A DNA stretch of 64,000 bases, taken from Rhizobium sophoriradicis. Lineage in GTDB: Bacteria; Pseudomonadota; Alphaproteobacteria; Rhizobiales; Rhizobiaceae. Below the pieces are notes generated by a model. The model was not told the DNA's origin, made no database searches, and saw nothing but the letters and a program-made list of their open reading frames with translations. The stretch covers positions 20,230 to 84,229 of the forward strand of contig NZ_RQIH01000025.1 of the NCBI RefSeq assembly GCF_003939025.1. The letters are read 5' to 3'. Shown here piece after piece: positions 51,159 to 60,545 of the stretch; the stretch's first letter is position 1, and each line of letters starts with the position of its first letter. The position numbers were made by a program, and so were the translations under genes.

Positions 51159-52514
51159 TCAGTTCTTTCCTGGCCGCAATGGATGCACGTTCTCGCGCCT
51201 CGGACGGTCGCCCATGGCGTCTACGATTTTCGAGCCGATGAGGTCGGAGGCTCGACGCTTCGGATCGTCTGCCAGATGCGCGTAACGCTCGGTCGTCTTC
51301 ATCTGCGTATGCCCAAGCAGCTTTCCGATGATCTGCAGGCTCAGGTTCGCTTCGACGCCGACAGAGGCGTGGGTATGGCGCAGGTCGTGGATGCGGACCC
51401 GGAGCTTCGGATCGTCAGCGGAAGCGTCGAGCCCGGCGCGTTTCCTGACGTGATGCCAGGGTCTCTTGAGGTCCGATCGAGGACGATGCTGGATCTTGCC
51501 CTCGTCGAGGACCTTCGGCTCTCCTGGAACTACATAAGGTCCGACCTTCGGCAACTCCGTCAGAATGAGCTGCGCGGGTCCGTTCAAGATGATGGTTTTC
51601 TTCCTGGTCTTGCTGTCATCAAGAAAGAGAAGCCCGCGTTGCAGATCGACGTTCGACCACTTCAGCTTCAGGATTTCGCCGCGGCGGGCGCCAGTCAGGA
51701 TGAACAGGCGGATGGCGGCAGCGGAGAACTGGTCAATCTTGATCCGCCTATTCTCTGCTTTCGGTGCGTGCTTGGCCTTCTTCTCAGGATCTGGATCCCA
51801 TGGGATGCCGTCAGTTTCAGCCTCGCGAATGGCGTCGCCGAGGCGACCCAGCTCTTCGCTGGTCAGGTATCGTTCGCGATTGTCCTCCGGGTACTTCTTG
51901 ATGCCGCTCGCCGGGTTCTCCATCTTGGGAATGGCTTTGGTGTCCATCCCCCATGTGTACATGGAGCTGACCGTGGAAAGGACTCGGTTTGCCGTAATGG
52001 GCTTGTCCTTCAAGGAAACGTGCAGCTTCTCGATCTCGCCCGTGGCGACATCCTTTGCCTTCTTCCGCCCCAGTGTTTCGGAAGCGATACTCAGCCAGCG
52101 GGCATAGAGCTTGTATGTCGCGCTCTTCTGCTTCGCGTCCACGGTCCGCAGGTAATCATCCTTTAAAGTGTCGAAGGTCGGCGACGCCCGGTCGGCGCTC
52201 TTCTCCCTCGCCGGATCTCCGCCCTGGACGACCTGGGCGAGTACGGTCTTGGCAACGCGCCGAGCTTCATCCGGGGTGACCTTCTTCGTGCTGCCGATGG
52301 TGTAGCGCCGGGTCGGGGCTTCCCGGCCAGACCCGAATCGGTAGATGACAAGGTACGTCATGGCTCCCGTCGTGCGAACCCGGATGGCGAACCCGGTGAC
52401 GGCCGTGTCGGAGACGAAGAATTCCTTTTCACCCGGTTCAATGCGCTTAATCAGGCTGAGAGTAATCTCTGCCGAGGTCGACGAGTTGATCGGGGAATCG
52501 GCTTTCTTGGCCAT
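51159..52514 (-). CDS. Tyrosine integrase of the island
   Basis: 451 residues of P4-type length and layout: an N-terminal DUF4102-like arm-binding domain, a core-binding domain at about 110-215 and a catalytic domain. Active-site residues are R277 (TGARRGE), H376 and R379 (HDLRH), H402 (LLGHTQ) and Y411. The gene lies 145 bp inside attR. The ATG at 52514 is used; an in-frame TTG at 52520 is possible. Confidence 0.95.
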   Translation of the reverse strand: MAKKADSPINSSTSAEITLSLIKRIEPGEKEFFVSDTAVTGFAIRVRTTGAMTYLVIYRFGSGREAPTRRYTIGSTKKVTPDEARRVAKTVLAQVVQGGDPAREKSADRASPTFDTLKDDYLRTVDAKQKSATYKLYARWLSIASETLGRKKAKDVATGEIEKLHVSLKDKPITANRVLSTVSSMYTWGMDTKAIPKMENPASGIKKYPEDNRERYLTSEELGRLGDAIREAETDGIPWDPDPEKKAKHAPKAENRRIKIDQFSAAAIRLFILTGARRGEILKLKWSNVDLQRGLLFLDDSKTRKKTIILNGPAQLILTELPKVGPYVVPGEPKVLDEGKIQHRPRSDLKRPWHHVRKRAGLDASADDPKLRVRIHDLRHTHASVGVEANLSLQIIGKLLGHTQMKTTERYAHLADDPKRRASDLIGSKIVDAMGDRPRRENVHPLRPGKN

Positions 52515-52531
52515 CAGCAAAATCCGGGAAC

Positions 52532-52647
52532 CACCTGGGAAGTACGGAAAAGGAAAGCAGAGGAAACTAACGGAACGACACTACCAGATTTTTGTTGAAA
52601 TGAAAGGGCTTAGGGGAAGATAGGGAAACGTGAGGAAACTGTCGGAA
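52532..52647. repeat. Putative integrase arm-type sites, right end
   Basis: CACCTGGGAAGTACG (52532-52546) matches the left copy at 32882-32896. GAGGAAACTAACGGAA (52560-52575) and GAGGAAACTGTCGGAA (52632-52647) differ at two positions. All lie between the integrase and attR. Confidence 0.5.
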
Positions 52648-52658
52648 AGAGCGGCCCA

Positions 52659-52708
52659 TTGCATGGCATGCAAGAGGTCAGCGGTTCGATCCCGCTTAGC
52701 TCCACCAA
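52659..52708. repeat. attR: right 50-bp direct repeat of the island
   Basis: Identical to 32760-32809. It contains only the 3' part of tRNA-Ala(GGC), so it is not a tRNA gene. Confidence 0.95.
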
Positions 52709-52854
52709 TCACTTCGGCGCTGCGATATTTCATTTAAAATCAATGTATTACAGAGCGCGCTAACTTTCATTCTGACCAATCATTCTGACCAAGCCCTTGG
52801 GGATCATCAGGATGCATCTTTTGCTTCGGCTTGAACTCAGCGATTCGCGCTGGG

Positions 52855-53358
52855 TCAGAGAGGTGGAGCATCCCAGCCTCGGTCACGCTCGCGGAAGCCC
52901 ACGGGCTGCGAAGACGGCGGGCGACTTTCCACCTCGCCAGTTGCCAGTATGGTTTCGTATCGCTTGATAATCGCTTCAGCCTCTGGCTGCGCTTTGGCTG
53001 CGGTGGCTCTCCATTCGTGGAGCCGTCTCAAGAGCTTCTCCCAGTCGGTACCGTTACCGGCCTTTTCAATCTCAGCCTTATAGCCTTCAGCCATCAAACG
53101 AAGTTGCTCAGCTTGGTTGCGCATGGTGCGCAGAGTATCGGAGCAGCTCGTGTGAACCTCGGGCTGGTCAGGCCAGAGCGCTTGGACACGCCTTAGAATG
53201 TCGGGTGTCACGAGGGTGAGCATGTTGACGACACTCGCGGCTTCGCTGGCCACCTCGGCATTCAGGCGATACGCCTCAATCCTGTAGTCGCTGACCTTGC
53301 TCGCTCGGTCTTTCCCCCAGCCGATTGCAGCCAGAATGATCGATAGGAAGTCCATCAT
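52855..53358 (-). CDS. Unknown coiled-coil protein
   Basis: 167 residues from the ATG at 53358. A short hydrophobic start (MMDFLSIILAAIGWG) is followed by long helices rich in Glu, Ala and Arg (LRLMAEGYKAEIEKAG). No family recognised. It lies right of attR and is divergent from the membrane gene at 53478. Confidence 0.6.
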   Translation of the reverse strand: MMDFLSIILAAIGWGKDRASKVSDYRIEAYRLNAEVASEAASVVNMLTLVTPDILRRVQALWPDQPEVHTSCSDTLRTMRNQAEQLRLMAEGYKAEIEKAGNGTDWEKLLRRLHEWRATAAKAQPEAEAIIKRYETILATGEVESRPPSSQPVGFRERDRGWDAPPL

Positions 53359-53477
53359 GCCCCGCCTTTGAAAACAGCAACGATGGTGCATAATCGCTGT
53401 TAAACCAAGAGCAAAGTGACATGTTGCGTGGATTGCAAGCACGCTCTATCAACAGTCTCAGGGTTGAGGGGACTGAG

Positions 53478-53873
53478 ATGCTCGACGGCGTTGTATCTGC
53501 TTGGTTGAGGCTGCCTATATGGGGCCGCTGGGTTACGGGAGTGGCTGCGCTATTCGCTGCCTCTTCGGTTGGACCAGCGATTCGGGAAGGCGATCCGCTG
53601 GCGTTCGTTGAAAACTTCCTCGCGCTTACGTTCCACTACGGCATCGTAATAGGAGCCTTCGTGTGTGCGATCTGGGGAGGCGTTAAAATCGCTGAGAGAA
53701 CCCAAACAAACTGGGTAGGGTGGGCGACCGGCCTCGCCATTTTCGTTGCCTTCGTGATGGTGATGGGCACATTCCAGCGTCTCCCCGGCATAGGGTGGAG
53801 GATGAAGGCCATGAGCAATTCGGATTGCTATGTCGATTGGGATGGTCGCAGCAATCCGACAGTCTGTGACTGA
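53478..53873 (+). CDS. Small membrane protein
   Basis: 131 residues from the ATG at 53478 with three hydrophobic stretches, at about 13-30, 52-68 and 80-100. The C-terminal 30 residues are soluble and contain two cysteines. Function unknown. The following gene starts 8 bases later. Confidence 0.6.
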   Translation: MLDGVVSAWLRLPIWGRWVTGVAALFAASSVGPAIREGDPLAFVENFLALTFHYGIVIGAFVCAIWGGVKIAERTQTNWVGWATGLAIFVAFVMVMGTFQRLPGIGWRMKAMSNSDCYVDWDGRSNPTVCD

Positions 53874-53881
53874 GGGCGGGC

Positions 53882-54235
53882 ATGGCTCGCACGCCTCGTA
53901 AGGAACGCGTTTCACGCTACCCCTATGAAGTCATCTGCTTGCACATCCGCAAGAAGCATCCCGGCTGCCCTGACTTCGCGGTGGACTACATCGCCAAGGT
54001 GATAGAGGGCCGCGAGTGGAAAGGGGCCACGCTCGGTAATGCTGTCGGCATTGTCATGCAGACCAGCCTTCGGCACCTGATGACCGAGTATGAAACGCTG
54101 CTCCTACACGGGATAGAGCGAGCAGCTGCACGGCGGAAGGTTCAGCCCAAGATCGATGCCATGTTGAAGGTGTGGAAACGGCCTCCGAAAGCGACGGAGC
54201 AGCCTGCTGAGGAGATCAGGGAGGGGCAGGAATGA
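53882..54235 (+). CDS. Unknown protein, 117 residues
   Basis: A basic, helical protein (MARTPRKERVSRYPYEVICLHIRKKHPGCP) with the pattern of small phage or plasmid proteins. It overlaps the following gene by 4 bases, so the two are coupled. Confidence 0.65.
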   Translation: MARTPRKERVSRYPYEVICLHIRKKHPGCPDFAVDYIAKVIEGREWKGATLGNAVGIVMQTSLRHLMTEYETLLLHGIERAAARRKVQPKIDAMLKVWKRPPKATEQPAEEIREGQE

Positions 54236-54846
54236 GAACACCGGCTGCTGGCTACCGTCTGGCAATTGCGATCCGATACTGGCACAGCGCGAGGATTGTT
54301 ATCAGCAACCAAGTCCGCCCCGTGGAGTACATGGAGCCTGTTGGATATCTACTGGCGATGGCGACCGAACTCGCCCTTAAGGCTCTCCTTGTCGACAGTG
54401 GAGTGACGGATAGGGAGTTGGCGTCCAAGCAGCTCGGGCACGACTTGGGCGCATGCTTGCGGCGGGCAGTTCAGAACGGGTTGGAGGTCTCCGAAGCAGA
54501 AGCCCGGACGATCCTGAATATGCGAGAGGGCCACCTTTCACACTTCAATCGATACGGCCCCAAGGCGGACAATGGGAACCTCCAGCTCGGTGCATTTTTT
54601 CTGACCGATGAGACGGCAGGAATGCACCGTGTTGCGGCTTTGATTGATCGTGTCTCGGGCGATCCATCGAAATTGAGGCGGCAATGGCAGCACCCATCAG
54701 ACCTCGAATGGCCGGTAACCTTGCCTCTGCTGTCCTTCGTTGACCTCAATCGGTTGAAGGAACTTGAGGCAGAGAACCGCGCAGAAGTGGACCGCGTGGC
54801 TAAGCTGAACAGTGGCTTTAGGGAGCAAGGTATACTTCCCCCCTAA
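54232..54846 (+). CDS. Putative HEPN-like protein
   Basis: 204 residues. The stretch YLLAMATELALKALLVDSG followed by LGHDLGACLRRAVQNG resembles the helices of HEPN proteins (hydrophobic LKALL helix, then HDL), a fold used by many RNases and defence proteins, but the usual RxxxxH motif is not clear. It is coupled to the 117-residue gene. The assignment is tentative. Confidence 0.55.
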   Translation: MRTPAAGYRLAIAIRYWHSARIVISNQVRPVEYMEPVGYLLAMATELALKALLVDSGVTDRELASKQLGHDLGACLRRAVQNGLEVSEAEARTILNMREGHLSHFNRYGPKADNGNLQLGAFFLTDETAGMHRVAALIDRVSGDPSKLRRQWQHPSDLEWPVTLPLLSFVDLNRLKELEAENRAEVDRVAKLNSGFREQGILPP

Positions 54847-54895
54847 ACCGGGGTGAAAACACATAATCAGGGTAGGAGAAACGAAGGCCTGAGAA

Positions 54896-55525
54896 TCACA
54901 CGGAAACAGGCTGACCTGATACACGTTTCGCCAGTCGAGCCAGAGTAGACCGTGAGCAACCAGTAGCTGCCACGATGGTGTTCCAGCTCATGCCGCTCTC
55001 AAGCATCTTCACGATGCCCGCGTTCCGCTCCTCGTCCTCAGGGCGACCTCGATAAGCCCCATCGGCTTTAGCCTTAGCAATGCCTTGAGCCTGCCGCCTT
55101 CTGCGGTCCTCGTAGTCTTTGCGGGCAATGGCTGCCAGCATGTCGAGCATCATTCCGTTGATTGCATCCAGCATGCGGCTCTGAATATCGTCCTTGCCAG
55201 CAGTGGCCATCATCCACGAGGTTGGCAGGTCAAGCGCAACCACCTTCACCCTGCGGCTCTGTATCTCGGTCTTGAGCCGCTCCCAGTCCTCAGCGTTCAA
55301 CCGGCTAAGACGGTCTACCTGCTCCACGAGGAGGACATCGCCAGGGTGGCAGTCATTCAATAGGCGGAACAGCTCAGGGCGCTTTAGGGAGGCCCCGCTT
55401 TCGTTCTCCACGTAGCTGGCCGCGATCTTCAGCTCACGCTCCTCAGCGAACCTGTATAGGTCGTCTCTGGCACGGTTGGCATCTTGGTCTTTGGTGCTGG
55501 CACGGAGGTAAGCGCGGACATGCAT
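54896..55525 (-). CDS. Serine recombinase (resolvase/invertase family)
   Basis: 209 residues. The N-terminal catalytic domain has the active-site serine at S10 (RAYLRAST), the VDRLSRLN motif and a C-terminal helix-turn-helix (GMSWNTIVAATGCSRSTLARLAKRV). It acts on DNA strand exchange, probably as a resolvase or invertase. A 6-bp inverted repeat upstream could be its site. Confidence 0.9.
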   Translation of the reverse strand: MHVRAYLRASTKDQDANRARDDLYRFAEERELKIAASYVENESGASLKRPELFRLLNDCHPGDVLLVEQVDRLSRLNAEDWERLKTEIQSRRVKVVALDLPTSWMMATAGKDDIQSRMLDAINGMMLDMLAAIARKDYEDRRRRQAQGIAKAKADGAYRGRPEDEERNAGIVKMLESGMSWNTIVAATGCSRSTLARLAKRVSGQPVSV

Positions 55526-55596
55526 GGGACCACCTCAGTTCGTTTTGGATGGTTCGCTTATCATTGGTTCTGTTTGGGTTGTCAATAGGCATTTAT

Positions 55597-55619
55597 CGAA
55601 CCACGATTTAGGCGGTTCG
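55597..55619. promoter_or_regulatory. Inverted repeat upstream of the serine recombinase
   Basis: CGAACC and GGTTCG arms, 11 bases apart, lie 72 bp from the recombinase start. GGTTCG occurs again at about 55551. A candidate res-like or regulatory site. Confidence 0.35.
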
Positions 55620-55631
55620 TCTGCTGTACAC

Positions 55632-56006
55632 TTAAATGATACCACCATCGTGTGCCTGCCCGAGCGCCGCAACTCGCTTGGCCAATGCGACCCCCGCAGG
55701 CGTCAACCGCAGCCCTACCTGACGTGAGTCGAAAGGGTCACGCAGTTGGGCAATCAAACCGAGCCCTGGCTTTCCATGCCGATTTACATCCGCCAGAGCC
55801 ATGACGTTTCGCGAGACACCTGACTGACTGGTTCCCATTAATTTCAGCAATTCCCTTTGTGAAATGCCGGGTTTCATCGCGATGATGAGGAAGACTGATA
55901 TCGTCTGCATCGGAACGTCAGGGAAGAGTTCGCGTAGCTTTTCGACGAACCGGAAGACTTTGATGAGAATGGGCCGAGGATCGTCCGCGACGGTAGCTGT
56001 ATTCAT
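55632..56006 (-). CDS. MarR-family regulator
   Basis: 124 residues with a winged-helix DNA-binding region (ISQRELLKLMGTSQSGVSRNVMALADVNRHGKPGLGLI) of the MarR type. Shorter than most MarR proteins (about 140), lacking part of the dimer helices. Upstream of the serine recombinase on the same strand. Confidence 0.8.
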   Translation of the reverse strand: MNTATVADDPRPILIKVFRFVEKLRELFPDVPMQTISVFLIIAMKPGISQRELLKLMGTSQSGVSRNVMALADVNRHGKPGLGLIAQLRDPFDSRQVGLRLTPAGVALAKRVAALGQAHDGGII

Positions 56007-56393
56007 CTGTGGTTTCCTGATGTGGGTTTGGTATCAGGAGCTTCAACAGGTCGGTTGAAACCCCGCCGCGACAGGCACAACAGCCAAGTCATCAGTCGGT
56101 TCGAATCGTATCGAGACAGCGAGTCAGCTGCAATAACTCTTTGGAATCAGACGATAATTTTTGAATGACGGCAGCGATCGGCCTGTGGAATTGTGTGGAC
56201 AGAGGGCATCCGGGGGGAACTGCCGGTTCCTCATATCTGATTTGACCTCAGAAATTTTTGTTGCAGATATTTTGCCCCCTCGGCCCCCCTTGGATAACCC
56301 CCGATGACCATGAATGATGGTTGTCGTGAGGGTAAGGCAGACCGAGGAGGAAGAGCATGCCCCCAAGGTTTCCATCAGGGACACGCGATATTG
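56007..56393. other. Gap without a supported gene
   Basis: 387 bases with a polypyrimidine tract around 56270-56310. A minus-strand frame (56124-56384) has no good start or recognisable sequence. I see no gene. Confidence 0.4.
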
Positions 56394-59300
56394 TCAGTCT
56401 CGTAGCTCTCTGCGAGGCAGGCCTGAACCTGCCCAGTTGAGGAACTGCACCGCGCCCATCATTCGGGCGAAGGGAAGAACCCGCTTCAAGTTCTCGAAAT
56501 CCTCACGGGAGTAGTCATCGCCGAAGACTGCGGATGTGACGCCAGCAACGCCTGAAAGGCCCGATTTCAGGAGGTCGCCGCTGGGGTTCCCGAGCATGCC
56601 GTCCATGGTCGTCTTCAAGCCCGACGAGCGGGTGTCGAAGATCGGCTCATCGTCGAAGAACTGCCAGCCGATGTCAGCGAACATCGGGACCAGAGCGCTT
56701 TCCGAAGATCGCGCGAAGCCAGCAAGGCCAAGCTTATCCCACGAGAGGCGCTCTTTCAGTTGCTTCTCACGGTCCTCCCTACCGAGCAGGTTGAGGTGCG
56801 TCTGGCCGGCGTAGACCGCTGCACCGAGAAAGCTCGATGCAAGGGCACCGTTGATGGCCGGCATATCGCGCATGTTCAGGCCCTGCAGGAGAGCCTTCGT
56901 GTGGGCAGCCATGGCGAACGTTCGGAACTGCATCATCATCTGGCCCATCGGGTGAGCCATCCAGCGGTGCATCTGGCCGGGGTCGTTTTCGAGGATCATC
57001 GTCCGGTTCAGCCGGAACATCGCATCTTCGAAGGCTGAGAGGGTGTTGCCATCCCAGTTCTTGATACCCAGGCTGCGGAGCTTCGAAGGAGACTTCACAC
57101 CGCCCTTGAAGGTGGCGTTCGTCCTAATCGCTTCGAAAATCTGATCGGCAGCATCCGTATCCAGCCCGAGGGCGCGGAGACGCTCGGCATCGATCTTATC
57201 CCCGAACATGGCCATCTTGGTGAACTTGACGGCAGCCGCACGGGCCGACCACTTCTGGAACACGCGGTTGATCGGGGCCATGCCAGAGCCCATCGAGACG
57301 AAGCGGTTCATGGCGTGGAGCTTGGGGTTTACCGCGCCGGCCACGCGCTGCATCGTCGAGTCTGTCCCGCTGGTCACTGGAACGCCCAGCTCATCGGTAT
57401 CGAGGTAGTGAGCGGTACGCTCGTAGTCGCTACCGAAGGCTCCCATAGCGTCCAGCTCCTCGGCCACTTCGTCGGTCATCTTGCCCGAGCGGGCCATGTC
57501 GAGCAGGTGGCGGAAGGAAGGAACCGCTTGGAAAGTGGTTTTGATCCCGGCCTGGGCGACCACACGGCCGAACTCAGGAACCTGCGAGAAGCCGACCTGA
57601 CCCATCAGACGGAGGAAGTTGAAGTCCCTCAGCATGCGCAGGAAGGTCGCCCCATCGGAGCCCCTATCGATACCAGCCAGGGGGGTGCCGGTAATGGCCG
57701 AGTAAAGGAAGTCGAGGTTCTTCTCATCCAGCGTGTTGTTAGCGCCGGTCGCCTCGCCCACCGACTTGATCTGGTTCTTCAGCTTCAGCCAGTCGTTCCC
57801 GTTCTTGATCCCGTCGATCAGCAGGCTGCCGGTCTCAGGGTCGCGAACTTGGATGCGGGCCATAGCGAGCTGTCCGCTCATGTTGCGCGCGTAGAGCTGG
57901 AAAGCCGTGTGCGGGTCTTTGACGTAGAAGTCAGAGATGCTGACCTGACGTGGAGCGCCATGCTTGTCCCAGACCTCACCGAAGTGGTTCTCGTCGAGCA
58001 TGATGCGGGCCTTCATGCGGGCCGGTCCAGACGCCTCATCGGCCTTCTTCTCGTTGCGCGATGCCCACGCCTTAACGTTGGCGATCTCGTCATCCGAGAG
58101 GTAGTTCTTCAGTTCCGCCTCAAGGTCGACGAGGTCGAAGCCGAGGTGACCAGAGCCGAACATCTCCTCCCCCGAGCTGAGCTTCTGAAAGCGGTCGAGG
58201 ATGGCGTAGCCCATGCGCTTGGCGATCTGCGGCTCCAGCCCTGGCTGCTTCTTCAGGATGGCTCCTGCGAAGAGGTCTGTGAGGCCACCCTTGCGGTCCA
58301 TGCTGTAGCCGACCTCTTTGATCAGCTTGGTGGCCTTGGCGAGGTGAGCGTAGCGGGGGAAGTAGTTCTCCACCCCATGCTCCGACCTCGTGATGCCCAG
58401 CTTCTGAGCTTCATGCCAGAAGGACTTCATCTCCGACTGGAATGCGCCCGCTGCCTGCTTCACCTCAGCGGGGAACTGAGCGCGCACGGAGGGGCTCTCC
58501 TCGCGGATGTAGTCAGCGATCTGCTCCTTGAACCTTAGCTCGGCATCCTTGCTGTTGAAGGCGCTGATGCCATTGGCCTTGCGGAACTTCTTCCACGCAT
58601 CGCCATAGCCCCGGTACCAGTTGATCTGGGCCACTCGAAGCCGGCGCTGCATGCGCTCGGTTGCGGCGATCTCGGTCACCACTCCGCTCCCCTTTGCGGC
58701 CCTAACGCCATCCTCACCGAGGTATCGAGCCACGGCTTGGGCCATCGGGTTCTTTGAGGCCATGAGCTGGCCCACAGTGTCGACGCGCCAGTTGAGGAAC
58801 TTGCCCTTGGGGTCGAGGCGCTTGAAGTCGTCGATCAGGTTCGAGGTATCGGAGCGGGTGAAGTTGTCGCCCATGGCTGCCGCTGCACCGACCGAGCCGG
58901 GGTTCGACGGGGCCAGTGCCTCATTCCGCATCTGCTCCCCAAGACGGGCCACTTGCTTGGCCTCTTCGTTGAACATCGGGTTGCGCCTGAAGGCCCCCAT
59001 CGTACCGCCCATGACGAGGCCGGTGCCAATGCTGTATTTGAGATCGTCGAAGGACACGTCACGGGTCGGGTCGACAGCCGCCAGGGGGATGTCAGTGGCG
59101 AGGTTGCCGGCCACGCCCTCAGCGGCAGCGAGCCCTACCAAGCCAACTCGACCGAGGCGAGCAGCGACCGCAGCCGGTACGCCGAAGCCGCCCGTCACCG
59201 CGCCGATGGCTGCCGTGGCAGCGATAGCGCCTGGGTCAGTCAAGGCAGCGCCCATCGAGATGATCGTGCCTGCAGTGCCCAGAGAGGCGATCTCCTGGTT

Positions 59301-60167
59301 GTCTTCGAGCTGCGTCAGGAGCCTGTTGCGGATGGCCTCAGCATGCTCATCAGAGACCGCGTCCTCGAACTCGTCGAGGTAATCGTCTGGGATGTTCCGG
59401 CCGAAGGCTTCGAGCTTCTCCTTGGTGAGCTTGTAGTCCGGCTCAGGATCGTAGTGGCCCAACGCGCGGAAGGGTGTCAGTACCGACCACTCGTCCTTCA
59501 CGGCGGTTGCGATAGCGTCCCCATAGGACGGCTGAGCGGCGATACGGTCCCTTTCCTGCTGGACCTCTTCGGCCCGCGTGAGGTTCATCGTGGGCACGAC
59601 ATCGGAAGCGCTGATGCGGCCCTGATCGTGGACCGAGTAGTCACCAGGGTTCTGAGAGTTTCCCATTGATCCCGGCATGACGATGCCTGATGGGCCATTG
59701 CCGACCGTGGTACCGTCCATCTTCTTGGTCCAGAGGCTGGCGAACTCAGAGGCTGTCATACCCGTCTGGCCGGCGTTCCCGATCACTGCAGCACGGCCGA
59801 TAAGGTCGACTGCCATGGCGTTCGGGTTGGCCAGGAGGTTCAACGCACCGCCCGCCCCCTGCTGATGAGCGAGGTAAAGTTCGCCGTTCGACAGGTCACG
59901 GCCGAGCTTCTTCTTGAGGTAGTTCTGATTGTCCACCGTGAAGCGCATGAAGGCGTCTGCAGAGGCGTAGGCATCGTACTTCGACGCGCCCTTACCGTAC
60001 TTCCCCCAGGTGCTGTCAATGAACTGAAAAAGGCCCCCTGCGGAGGAGCCTTTGTTCTGAGCGTGGGGGTTGAGACCGCTTTCGATCTGGGCCGTCTTGA
60101 GGGCGTATTCGGGGTCGACGCCATAGCGGGCTGCAGCATCGGTGATGATAGACCTGATGTCGGCCAT
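56394..60167 (-). CDS. T7-like internal virion protein with transglycosylase domain (gp16 type)
   Basis: 1257 residues, close to the 1318 of T7 gp16. Residues 1-110 are a lytic transglycosylase fold: E29 in AQIESGLNPHAQ is the catalytic glutamate, and GGLFQFIDSTW is the matching motif. The rest is a very long helical ejection protein with hydrophobic stretches around 290-350. T7-type podoviruses eject such proteins to cross the cell envelope. It is the last gene of a minus-strand phage block. Confidence 0.85.
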   Translation of the reverse strand: MADIRSIITDAAARYGVDPEYALKTAQIESGLNPHAQNKGSSAGGLFQFIDSTWGKYGKGASKYDAYASADAFMRFTVDNQNYLKKKLGRDLSNGELYLAHQQGAGGALNLLANPNAMAVDLIGRAAVIGNAGQTGMTASEFASLWTKKMDGTTVGNGPSGIVMPGSMGNSQNPGDYSVHDQGRISASDVVPTMNLTRAEEVQQERDRIAAQPSYGDAIATAVKDEWSVLTPFRALGHYDPEPDYKLTKEKLEAFGRNIPDDYLDEFEDAVSDEHAEAIRNRLLTQLEDNQEIASLGTAGTIISMGAALTDPGAIAATAAIGAVTGGFGVPAAVAARLGRVGLVGLAAAEGVAGNLATDIPLAAVDPTRDVSFDDLKYSIGTGLVMGGTMGAFRRNPMFNEEAKQVARLGEQMRNEALAPSNPGSVGAAAAMGDNFTRSDTSNLIDDFKRLDPKGKFLNWRVDTVGQLMASKNPMAQAVARYLGEDGVRAAKGSGVVTEIAATERMQRRLRVAQINWYRGYGDAWKKFRKANGISAFNSKDAELRFKEQIADYIREESPSVRAQFPAEVKQAAGAFQSEMKSFWHEAQKLGITRSEHGVENYFPRYAHLAKATKLIKEVGYSMDRKGGLTDLFAGAILKKQPGLEPQIAKRMGYAILDRFQKLSSGEEMFGSGHLGFDLVDLEAELKNYLSDDEIANVKAWASRNEKKADEASGPARMKARIMLDENHFGEVWDKHGAPRQVSISDFYVKDPHTAFQLYARNMSGQLAMARIQVRDPETGSLLIDGIKNGNDWLKLKNQIKSVGEATGANNTLDEKNLDFLYSAITGTPLAGIDRGSDGATFLRMLRDFNFLRLMGQVGFSQVPEFGRVVAQAGIKTTFQAVPSFRHLLDMARSGKMTDEVAEELDAMGAFGSDYERTAHYLDTDELGVPVTSGTDSTMQRVAGAVNPKLHAMNRFVSMGSGMAPINRVFQKWSARAAAVKFTKMAMFGDKIDAERLRALGLDTDAADQIFEAIRTNATFKGGVKSPSKLRSLGIKNWDGNTLSAFEDAMFRLNRTMILENDPGQMHRWMAHPMGQMMMQFRTFAMAAHTKALLQGLNMRDMPAINGALASSFLGAAVYAGQTHLNLLGREDREKQLKERLSWDKLGLAGFARSSESALVPMFADIGWQFFDDEPIFDTRSSGLKTTMDGMLGNPSGDLLKSGLSGVAGVTSAVFGDDYSREDFENLKRVLPFARMMGAVQFLNWAGSGLPRRELRD

Positions 60168-60176
60168 GAGGGTTCC

Positions 60177-60479
60177 TTATGCTGTTACCAAACGCTTGGC
60201 GGCTTCCGAGATGAGTTGCCTGTAGTCGTGCTCTGTGATCAGCGCGTGGGAGCCGATGGGGCCGGTGTGGTCAGAAACGACGGCGTCGAAAAAGCTGATG
60301 CCGAACTGTCCGAGGACGGAGCGATAGTCGCCATCGTCATCGGCTCTAAGACCAATGAGGGAGCCGATATCCTTGGCGAGGAAATACGCAGCGCTGCCGT
60401 TGAGCAGGACAAATCGGAGACGCTGCACTTCTCCGGTGTGCATTTCGGTGGTCATGGTGTTGATACGGGGGAAGTTCAT
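60177..60479 (-). CDS. BRO-N-like small protein between virion genes
   Basis: 100 residues. RFVLLNGSAAYFLAKDIGSLIGLRADDDGDYRSVLGQFG follows the BRO-N/antirepressor pattern (beta strand, W/Y-F-x-A-K-D-I). It lies between the gp14-like and gp16-like genes and has no counterpart in T7 there. Confidence 0.6.
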   Translation of the reverse strand: MNFPRINTMTTEMHTGEVQRLRFVLLNGSAAYFLAKDIGSLIGLRADDDGDYRSVLGQFGISFFDAVVSDHTGPIGSHALITEHDYRQLISEAAKRLVTA

Positions 60480-60517
60480 GGGCTTACTCGTTAGCTGTGG
60501 TGGTGGTAGGAAAGAGC

Positions 60518-60538
60518 CCTCGCACAGAGTATGCGAGG
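60518..60538 (-). terminator. Hairpin after the gp14-like gene
   Basis: CCTCGCA and TGCGAGG form a perfect 7-bp stem with a 7-base loop, immediately after the gp14-like stop. A short pyrimidine stretch follows on the minus strand. Confidence 0.45.
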
Positions 60539-60545
60539 CGTAGGA

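Noticed and set aside
51012..52166. A 384-codon plus-strand frame across the integrase gene
   Set aside because: Integrase catalytic residues are clear on the minus strand; the other frame has no recognisable features.
52659..52708. A second tRNA-Ala gene
   Set aside because: Only the 3' part from the anticodon arm is present; it is the right attachment site.
56124..56384. An 86-codon minus-strand frame
   Set aside because: Runs of Ser and Thr from a pyrimidine-rich tract and no good start; unlikely to be a gene.
57315..58538. A 407-codon plus-strand frame across the virion protein gene
   Set aside because: Antisense shadow with Val/Leu/Arg-biased composition.
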